Shown here in pieces: positions 57,069 through 64,000 of a stretch of 64,000 nucleotides of DNA. The translations under genes and the position numbers were made by a program. Below the pieces are notes generated by a model, which searched no databases, was not told where the DNA came from, and saw only the letters and a program-made list of their open reading frames with translations. Positions within the stretch are counted from its first letter, which is position 1; the number at the start of each line of letters is the position of its first letter. The stretch spans positions 1,302,001 through 1,366,000 of the forward strand of contig OY744464.1 of NCBI GenBank assembly GCA_963556145.1, in the 5' to 3' direction. The DNA comes from Hygrocybe punicea. Its lineage: Eukaryota; Basidiomycota; Agaricomycetes; Agaricales; Hygrophoraceae.

Positions 57069-57183
57069 CTCATGTGATGCGATTGGTTTTTGGGGTTTAA
57101 CCGCCGTGCGAGAGTGGGTGCGAGTCGCGTTTGTAGCGCAATGCCGTCGTTTGCGTTTGAGGGTTCCTGACCATTAGAAACGA

Positions 57184-57198
57184 CCAGGGCTCATAACC
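57184..57198 (-). promoter_or_regulatory. Copia primer-binding site for initiator tRNA-Met half
   Basis: The plus strand here reads CCAGGGCTCATAACC, the anticodon stem-loop sequence typical of initiator tRNA-Met (CAT is the anticodon). The complement lies directly after the 5' LTR in the element's sense, as in Drosophila copia and yeast relatives that prime from a cleaved tRNA half rather than from a whole tRNA 3' end. Confidence 0.65.
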
Positions 57199-57471
57199 TT
57201 TCGCGACTGTTGTGTAAATCTCAGTCGTTGTCAGATTGAACGACTATATTACTATGTACCTGTTGTGTAAATCTAATACAGAGATTAGTACGTGTAAGTG
57301 TAATTGCGGGGTGGTGTGAACATACCTCAGTCGTTGTCAGATTGAACGACTGAGGTATTCATGATTCCGGACCCCAAACATTATTTGGGCGTACGGGGTT
57401 TGCCGTATTCGGTCGGCGTTCCCCATATGGGTGGAGCCTTAGCTCGCTATCCTTGTTCCTCTTTCCTGACA
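57199..57471 (-). repeat. Copia 5' LTR
   Basis: 273-bp partner of 52234-52506. It carries the presumed promoter of the element. No further regulatory motif could be assigned. Confidence 0.9.
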
Positions 57472-57476
57472 GGCAC

Positions 57477-58714
57477 GCGGAATATCACAAACAGCCCAAC
57501 GCGCCTGTTGGTGGTCGGGAGTCGCACGATGATGCACATGCCAGTTCAGGGTCGTGCGAACTCGCAATGCACTCGTTGTACATCTCTTCCGGGACGAGTG
57601 GGTCGCACAGCTCTTGTAGCCAGAGCTTCAGGAGTGAGGCGAGCACGTGTGGGTCGTTGACACCGTCCAACGTGTAATAACCTCAGTCGATGTGCAGCTT
57701 GAGCTCCGAGACAGAGTCCCCGTCCCCAGGCATGCGGAATATCCCTTCAGATTTGGTGCCCCCAAGTGCAAGGATGCCATCTGCGAGGAATGATCGGGAC
57801 TTTTTGTTGCAGGTAGTTACGCTCTTGCAGACGTATACTCACATCCAGTGATTCCCCAAAGGTTGCCAGATTGAATGCAGCGTCCTAATAAAATGAATTG
57901 TTGGATATTCACTCGTACAGAGGAAGCCGAGGTGAACAAGCACTCACCGAGGCAGTCTCGATCTCGGCAATGGAGGGCGGTTTGCCTCTTGGGCCCTTCT
58001 TGGTGATGAACGCCAGCCGCCAGAGACAGTATTTAGCCATGATATTGACACAACCCTTGTTGTGTCGTCTTCTGCTGCATGTACGAGAACAGATATGTCT
58101 CGAAGTTCTTGGATGGCGGGAATGTGATGAGAAGCACACAACAAAGCTGCATTCCCCTGAACACACTCTCTCTGTTAAAATGAGGGTGTTCCCAGCGACA
58201 GATTGACAACCTGTAAAACACAATGAAAAGAGGACGTACAGATTCGGATTTCCACTCAACTGCTTCATCCATTGGCAATAAATCTCATCCCATAGTTCCC
58301 CTTGCGTCAGTCCTTCAGCAAGGAGCCACCGCTCTTTGACCCTCCTCCCTTTCATATCATTGCAAAGACCATTGAGAAAAAAAAATGGATATATGCGCAT
58401 AATACATACCATTTGTGGTGCATGGGTTTGAACCCGATGTTCCAGGACTTGAATATATTACCAGGTGCCTCTGTAGGACATAGGATCTTGACTAGGAAGA
58501 CTTCTGTGGCGTGAATGAAGCAACTTAGAGGGCTCAGTGTGAGTCTGACGGAGCGACTGTGACTGAGACACACCGTGATGTCACCGGCTGTAAGTATGCT
58601 TGCTGGCAGTTGCAATGGTGTCTGGTCTGGTGATAAAGTCAGTGAGCTTAGATTATATGAATAACGTACTTCAAGGTAAAGGTAGTTGACGAGAACCTCA
58701 ACCAATCGAGTCAC
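57477..58714 (-). pseudogene. MyTH4-RhoGAP protein (ARHGAP39-like), fragment
   Basis: Read leftwards. Exon pieces give RLVEVLVNYLYLE and then the MyTH4 domain (RRVKERWLLAEGLTQGELWD, EIYCQWMKQLSGNPN, ESVFRGMQLCCVLL, FPPSKNFETYLFSYMQQ, AKYCLWRLAFITKKGPRGKP, PSIAEIETAS). A RhoGAP domain follows (AAFNLATFGESLD, GGTKSEGIFRMPGDGDSVSE, GYYTLDGVNDPHVLASLLKL, WLQELCDPLVPEEMYNECI). Such proteins switch off Rho-family GTPases at the cytoskeleton. Lesions are a +1 shift within the MyTH4 end (about 58060), TGA (complement of 57683-57685) at HID-R-GYYTLDG where CGA is expected, and the copia insertion just after LFVIFR. The beginning of the protein is missing. Confidence 0.75.
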
Positions 58715-59580
58715 ACGGCAATCGAACCCAAAAGAAGTTATCTATTTCGCATGAATTTTGACTACTGAAATATCTACAAATCTCTGACAAAATGTCCTAT
58801 TCTCACTGGGGCTGAACGTTGAACGTCGATCCGCCTCAGAATTCAGGGATTTTGGCGGGCGGATAAAAATTTAGCGCTGTTCATACGTAAGAGTCATATA
58901 ACAGCGTGGGTGCTGCTTATTTTATACCACTGGCAGCATTGATTATGGCTGCTGCAAACTTGAACTTCAACTATGCTTGTCTGTGTCTCAACATTCAAAT
59001 ACGAGCCAAAGCTGGCGAACAAGTATCTCCCGTGGTAGTTGGTTACACTCGGTTCGAAGTCGAGGAAATATATACCGTTTGTCGCGTTCTTTTGCCAGTG
59101 TCTACTCACTACTAACAAGTTAGTCACTTATGCTGCAAGATTCACCCAAAGCTCATCGATACTATCTTTTGTGGAAGAACCCCTGACTTGGATTGGGCAG
59201 ACAACAGATGCCTCGTCACTTGTCTCTTTTGCCAAACACTGGTTTACGGCGTGCGTTTTCAACCTTGTCGTCGAACTCAACTCTCCCAGGCTGGGACTGC
59301 CCCGATGGGCAATGCTGGGTACATTTTTGTGCCACCCTCTGGCAACCTGGTATGTTTTGGTGTTATATAGATGGGGGGCCCTGAATCTTTTATCACTGAC
59401 GCGATAGATCATTCACCCTCGTTAGACTGGTGAACATATTTCTGAGGCCCTAGGATCACCTTACTTCTTCCAAACCTTTCAAATTCTTCTCAGCGTACCC
59501 TCGTTCAAGTCCAGATTGAAGACGACGACGACATGGTTCGGTCGTCGCTTTTCCTTGTACACCGTTGATCCACATTGCAT
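58715..59580. other. Spacer with no recognised gene
   Basis: About 58776-58822 on the minus strand matches the sequence around the ferroportin stop codon (51845-51890), including CCCCAGTGAGAAT and GGACATTTTGTCAG, so a piece of ferroportin 3' end is duplicated in inverted orientation. 59040-59407 has an open plus-strand frame (WIGQTTDASSLVSFAKHWF, LGLPRWAMLGTFLCHPLATW) that I do not recognise. No other feature was seen. Confidence 0.4.
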
Positions 59581-60396
59581 TACAGCTGTTTGAGTAATTC
59601 ATGGCAGTAACTGGATTTTTTTTCATCAATTGACAAATTTGGACTTGGTGGAATTTCCAGTGCTGAATCTTGTATCTCATGAAATACTGTATGGATTGAG
59701 ATGGTTATAGAGGGAAAGTTGTACTATTTCTTAAGGGCTATCTACTCCTATCATTACATTTGGACAATATTTAGTGTTTGGTGACTTGTGGATGAAACAA
59801 AAGGTAAACCAGTACTTTTTGACACCCAAAATGATATTGTCAAATTATGCCATCAAATGAGCTCATATGAAAAACATTGTAGGGAGAAACATCTTCAGTT
59901 TTTCAAGGGCTAGAAGTACAAATACCGTGTTTTCCTTCATTTTTGTCCTTGGAGCCAACATTTAAAATTCATGTAATATTTCAAGCCTAATGCAGACAAA
60001 CATCGTACAGATGAAATGTTGGCTCCAAGGACAAAAATGAAGGAAAACACGGTATTTGTACTTCTAGCCCTTGAAAAACTGAAGATGTTTCTCCCTACAA
60101 TGTTTTTCATATGAGCTCATTTGATGGCATAATTTGACAATATCATTTTGGGTGTCAAAAAGTACTGGTTTACCTTTTGTTTCATCCACAAGTCACCAAA
60201 CACTAAATATTGTCCAAATGTAATGATAGGAGTAGATAGCCCTTAAGAAATAGTACAACTTTCCCTCTATAACCATCTCAATCCATACAGTATTTCATGA
60301 GATACAAGATTCAGCACTGGAAATTCCACTAAGTCCAAATTTCTCAATTGATGAAAAAAAATCCAGTTACTGCCATGAATTACTCAAACAGCTGTA
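59581..60396. mobile_element. Palindromic MITE, mariner-like, 816 bp
   Basis: Two arms of about 390 bp are near-perfect inverted copies around a short AT-rich centre (about 59975-60015). The left arm starts TACAGCTGTTTGAGTAATTC, the right arm ends with the complement, and TA lies at both ends (59581-59582 and 60395-60396). TGGCAGTAACTGG follows inside each end. No coding potential. The TA duplication and internal-inverted build fit a Tc1/mariner-derived non-autonomous element. Confidence 0.8.
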
Positions 60397-60402
60397 ATAA
60401 CC

Positions 60403-61526
60403 CAACCCTCGAAAATCTTATATATTCCGATTTTTGTGTGATCGCCATTCGACGCTTGGCGCAGAACTTGAAGCAGGGAACGCTGGTGCCTGCATATGCC
60501 CGAGATGTCGAACTTGAACGTAGTAGTAGGATCCAGGTTCACTCAGAGTTGGAAATGTTTATTCAGCAGTTATACAACCGACAATGGAAATGCTGTGGCA
60601 TATGGAATGGTCTGAAGGCCACATTGACCCAGTTTCTGGGCCCTGTCAATCTCGAGCTTTCTTCCAGATCTATCAACAACAATCCTGCTACCCCACCGGA
60701 AGAGTATTTTTCGACCTTACCCTGCCACGACCTGGACACCTTGACATGTACACCAGGGCACAAAACCATTTCGTCATCACCATGATGCCCAGCGACTCAC
60801 CTGTCCCACGCAGTGATCGTAACCCGCAATTTCGCTGATCTTCCATCGGAGCTTGCTTTGAACATTCTTGGCCACACACATCCCGTCTTTGGACGCCCTA
60901 AACAACATCCTTTCATGGTGTTTTCAGACTACTATCGTGAGCGCTCTTGTTTTGCTCGACTTGCCCTTGTATCATGAGGGTGGGCGCCTTTGATATCTGA
61001 CATTCTCTATAAAACCCTGGTCGTACCCTTTAAACCAGTCATGGACAGTCTTCCTCTCGCTCTTGAGCGATATGGGCCTCGTGTGGAGAATCATCGATGG
61101 TGCCATATGGATATACGACAAGGAAGCATGGCAGGAATATTCAGTTATCATCAGTCGCTGCCTTGCTCTAAGTACCTCAGTGTCCTCCATTGAATTCTAT
61201 GACACGCACAACCAGTTCATTTTCGACAAAAATGACTGGCTTTATTGAATAATGCCGCCCCTCCGCAAGTCCGTGAAGTCCCTTGCATACCACTCTGGCA
61301 CTGCTGAACCTGGCGCAAGACTCTCATTATCGTCATTGTTGCTAGGTCTCGGACGCGACCTCGAATACCTCAGTATCCAGGATTTGTTCTATTCGCGCAC
61401 ATCTTCCTTGATCTTTCCCATACCAAAGAAAATGCCTTGCCTCACGCACGTTGTGATCAAAAATGGCCATCCGCCTGCACGCGTACTCAATAAACTTCTA
61501 TCTCACGCATTTACGACTCGCTGGTC
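60403..61526 (+). pseudogene. F-box/LRR-like gene, N-terminal half (copy 3)
   Basis: 60403-60780 holds an open frame (IAIRRLAQNLKQGTLVPAYA, ELEMFIQQLYNRQWKC) that I cannot assign. From about 60815 a frame reads RNFADLPSELALNILGH (an F-box) and SDYYRERSCFARLALVS. After a frameshift near 60975 it reads SDILYKTLVVPFKPVMDSLP and RYGPRVENHRWCHMDIRQ. Then comes the part shared with copy 2, SSIEFYDTHNQFIFDKNDWL up to LLSHAFTTRW, which stops at 61526. TGA at 61246-61248 replaces CGA of copy 2. The C-terminal half is replaced by tandem repeats. F-box proteins link substrates to SCF ubiquitin ligase; this copy is dead. Confidence 0.7.
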
Positions 61527-61564
61527 AGGGCATTCAGCAAGATATTACCAACTGAGATGGGATG

Positions 61565-61925
61565 CCTGAAAATGAGATCACCCAACTGACTTGGGGATAG
61601 CTGAATCAGGCTGAGATATATCCTGGCCCAACTGACATGGTCTAGGCTGAATTTCTCAGGATATATCCTGACCCAACTGGGATGGTCTAGGCTGATTTTC
61701 TCAGGATATATCCTGGGCCAACTGAGATGGTCCAGGCTCATGCTGCCAGGATATATCCTGGCCCAACTGGGATGGTTCAGGCTGATGTTCCCAGGATATA
61801 TCCTGGCCCAACTGACATGGTTCAGGCTGAATTTCTCAGGATATATCCTGGCTCAACTGAGATGGTCTAGGCTTATTGAGTCAGGATATATCCTGGGCCA
61901 ACCATTACGACTCAGACTGGTTGCA
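61565..61925. repeat. 45-bp tandem repeat with palindromic core
   Basis: About seven units with AGGATATATCCTG starting at 61658, 61703, 61748, 61793, 61838 and 61883, exactly 45 bp apart, plus a weaker one near 61613. The consensus continues CCCAACTGRGATGGTCTAGG. AGGATATATCCT is a perfect palindrome. The array begins directly at the break in F-box copy 3. Confidence 0.9.
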
Positions 61926-62199
61926 CATTCAAACATGACGGTCAAGTTCTATCCATCCTGATTGTACTCCTGCTATAGATCATCCCCCACAATTGACTAA
62001 AATAGAATATGTGTGAGCAGATAGCTTCTTTTCAAAGCTAATCATATGAGCTTGGAGTTTCTTGAGAGGTTCTTTTTGTCAGCCAATGATGGTTAGCAGT
62101 GTTCATATGCACTTCAGGCTACCCCCAAGCCTGGGCAACTAGTTTCAACTCACTCCTAGTACTGAACCATCTACATGTTGGTACAAGTACTAGGCAGCC
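61926..62199. other. Unassigned AT-rich stretch
   Basis: No gene or element end was recognised. Confidence 0.3.
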
Positions 62200-62330
62200 C
62201 TGGGACAAAACCATCATCCCTGGGACCATACATTGGGACATCCCATTGTCCCTGGTCCAGTATATGGGATGGCCCATGGGATGACATTTGGTGTTGTGGC
62301 CCCATGGGACATCCCTACCAGAGGAGGTGT
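62200..62330. repeat. GGGACATCCC-type palindromes, small cluster
   Basis: TGGGACATCCCATTGTCCCTGG, ATGGGATGGCCCATGGGAT and CCATGGGACATCCCTACC recur in 130 bp. They resemble the larger array at 62890-63150 and may belong to one element. Confidence 0.6.
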
Positions 62331-62885
62331 CTGGGGGAATTTGAGACGCCCCTTCCATAGGTATTTAATAGAAAACTCAGAATGATGATAGCATCTAGTT
62401 GTAAATTTCAAGGCCTGGTCATGGCCACTATAGGTACCATGGGTGCAATAGCATAGTATAAGATTGTACATGCTTATTCTTTTGAGAGTCACAGAGCTGA
62501 TTCTCCTTCAGTTGTTTCCACATATAAAGACAGAAGGAGTAGGAGAGGAAAAGGGCTGGAGATTTTGGGTAATGAGATGGGAAAGAGGAGGGTGTGCTTC
62601 TAGTAAACCAATCCCTTGTGCATGTGGCAATCTGAAGCTTGTAGGGGAGTGAGTGAGCAGAGCATGCATAATAAACAAAGAGAAGTGGGGCTACATATGC
62701 AGAGGAGGCTGAGCTGAAAATTGAACAAGTGTATTATGAAGAGGATTTGATCAGGATATCAGTGGTTATTACATTATTGGCTGTGCATACAATGGCTGAC
62801 TGGGATGCAGATGCAGAGGAGAGATCTAATTTTCAATCTATGTTAAGGTTAGAGTGCTTCTTGAGGAAAGTGGACTTGGGCTTAA
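62331..62885. other. Unassigned stretch between palindrome clusters
   Basis: No gene recognised. The longest frames are short and lack known motifs. Confidence 0.3.
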
Positions 62886-62889
62886 AGTA

Positions 62890-63160
62890 AGGGGACATCT
62901 CACAGAGGCTTGGTTGGGACATCCCTCTCAGCTTCTGGGATATCCCTGTGAGCTTGTAGGATGTCCCACAGCCTTCTCTTGGACATTGCTGTCAGCTTGT
63001 GGGATGTCCCACAGTCGGGATGGGATGTTCCCACAGCCTTGTCTGGGACATCCCTCTCAGCCCCCAGCCAGCCTGTGGGACATCCCACAGCTTATCTGGG
63101 ACATCCCTGTCAGCTTGTGGGACATCCCACAGCCTTTTCTGGGATGTCTCACCCTGCTCA
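62890..63160. repeat. Tandem palindromic repeat GTGGGACATCCCAC
   Basis: Units of roughly 50-55 bp alternate TGTGGGATGTCCCACAGCC and CTGGGACATCCCTSTCAGC. At least five units are present, with perfect 16-bp palindromes at 63096-63132. It is followed by AT-rich sequence to 63305 with nothing recognisable. Confidence 0.8.
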
Positions 63161-63309
63161 GCATCTGCTAAGTAATCATACCAATAAATCATTATATCAT
63201 ATGTTATAACATAATTTTAAATAATTTACATTTAGCAACTTAAAATAGACATTGCAAATCACATAATTATTTGGCTTAATTATATACATATCTACATTAT
63301 ATTATCAGA

Positions 63310-63525
63310 GGATGAGGGTGGGAGGTGGTGGTGGTGGTGGTGGAGAGAAGAGGAGAGGGGGAAATGACCAGGGGGAATGGAGAGGGTGAGCAAGGGGAGA
63401 AGGGCAGGAGGTGGATGGGAGGGGGTGGCAGGGGGCAGGAGATAGGCAGGGGGAGAAGGGGCAGAGGAGAGGGAAACGGGGGGAAGGGGAAGGAAACGGG
63501 AGGGAAACGGGGGGGACCTAAAAAA
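63310..63525. repeat. Purine-rich low-complexity tract
   Basis: Almost uninterrupted G/A on the plus strand, starting with GGTGG repeats and continuing GGGGGAGAAGG-type runs. It is a candidate triplex or G-quadruplex former. Not coding. Confidence 0.85.
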
Positions 63526-63544
63526 TTACATACCAGGGTTACCT

Positions 63545-64000
63545 ACATGTCCATGCCCCTCCGCGTCGCCCTCGTCGTCGTCGTCATTCCCATCTGGCCC
63601 CGTTCCCATTCGTGTTGCCATAGCCGTCCCGTTTGCCGTCCCTCACCATTTCCGTCCTCGCCGTCCCCATTGTCGTCGTCCTCATTGTCGCAGTCTCCGT
63701 TGTCGTCATCCCATTCCCTCATCCCGGCCGTCCTCGTTTCTGTTGCCTGTTGTCCCCGTCCCCGTTCCCGTCCTCGCTGTCCTTGTCATCGTCCTCGTTG
63801 TCCCCATCCTCGTCGCCGTCGTTGTCATTGTCGTCCCCGTTCCCGTGTGGTGGCCCACGGCCGTCGGCCCCATGCCATTCGTGTTGTCGTTGCCATCCCA
63901 TTTGCCGTCCCGTCCTTGCCGTTTCCGTCCTCGTTGTCCCTGTTGCCGTCGTCCTCGTTGTCCCGGTCTCATTGTCCTCGTCATCCCGTTCCCTCATCAT
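63545..64000. repeat. CGTCCTCGTTGTCCCCGT minisatellite
   Basis: Degenerate short units built from CCTCGTTGTC, CCCGTCCTCG and CCGTTCCCGT run to the window end. Minus-strand frames give GDDNDDGDEDGDN-like or RTTRTTT-like peptides in different frames, a sign of repeat DNA rather than a gene, though such tracts also occur inside basidiomycete hypothetical genes. Confidence 0.75.

Larger units (their letters stand above)
52234..57471 (-). mobile_element. Ty1/copia LTR retrotransposon
   Basis: Two LTRs of 273 bp (52234-52506 and 57199-57471) flank a gag-pol body on the minus strand. The 5-bp direct repeat GGCAC lies just outside (52229-52233 and 57472-57476). In the element's sense strand the LTR starts TGTCAGGAAAGAGG, and a polypurine-like GAGTGGGAG precedes the 3' LTR. 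The LTRs differ at scattered sites, several of them CG/TG or CG/CA. It interrupts the MyTH4-RhoGAP pseudogene. Confidence 0.92.

Noticed and set aside
1..61526. TGA read as arginine (altered genetic code or editing)
   Set aside because: TGA also ends genes normally here (ferroportin at 51849-51851, hybrid-binding-like protein at 29900-29902), and paralogues show CGA at the same sites. Mutation is the simpler reading.
63706..64000. Minus-strand acidic or Arg/Thr-rich frames at the window end
   Set aside because: Alternative frames of the same minisatellite are equally open, so there is no evidence for a gene.

Overview
The window reads as accessory, transposon-dense chromosome of a filamentous basidiomycete, most likely an Agaricomycete. 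The evidence is the presence of KDZ and Plavaka DNA transposons, a Ty1/copia retrotransposon, hAT and IS630/Tc1-mariner-like elements, and host gene fragments (ferroportin, MyTH4-RhoGAP, F-box/LRR-like, metallophosphoesterase) with introns of about 50-60 bp bounded by GT/AG and often a CTAAC/CTRAC branch site. No rRNA, tRNA gene, CRISPR array or prokaryotic operon is visible. The species cannot be named from the sequence.

Layout. 1-1.5 kb: a broken F-box-associated gene and a coiled-coil gene, both on the minus strand. 1.56-4.57 kb: a complete IS630/Tc1-mariner-like element with perfect 31-bp ends, inserted at the start codon of a metallophosphoesterase gene (4.57-5.1 kb), which is followed by an unfamiliar repeat-protein gene. 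6.17-6.81 kb: a MITE. 6.82-15.35 kb: a Plavaka element with a divergent gene pair, one gene of which is split by a 2.2-kb hAT-type element. 15.35-19.32 kb: a second F-box copy and an inverted second copy of the phosphoesterase and repeat-protein genes, itself split by a 1.2-kb foldback element. 19.3-33.9 kb: a KDZ element present as two apparently identical 7133-bp arms, head to head around a 200-N assembly gap. 33.9-42.28 kb: a decayed hAT element carrying a nested hAT element whose transposase looks intact. 42.28-49.77 kb: a second KDZ element with long terminal inverted repeats and three genes that look intact. 49.8-51.85 kb: a ferroportin gene. 52.2-57.5 kb: a copia element inserted in a MyTH4-RhoGAP pseudogene. 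59.6-60.4 kb: a palindromic MITE. 60.4-61.5 kb: a third F-box copy. 61.5-64 kb: tandem repeats and low-complexity DNA.

Two themes link the parts. First, most lesions that break genes here are in-frame TGA codons where a paralogue, a second element or family conservation has arginine CGA. This is the mark of CpG-to-TpG change and suggests methylation-linked mutation of repeats, reaching host genes as well. Second, the two KDZ elements share a three-gene cassette: an uncharacterised basic protein (divergent), a protein with two motifs like the RNase H1 / viroplasmin hybrid-binding domain, and the cysteine-rich KDZ transposase. They also share subterminal GATGAGCTC motifs. The hybrid-binding-like protein travelling with a cut-and-paste transposase is the most intriguing system in the window. 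The KDZ palindrome at the gap is the most striking structure, but it must be cleared of assembly artefact first.
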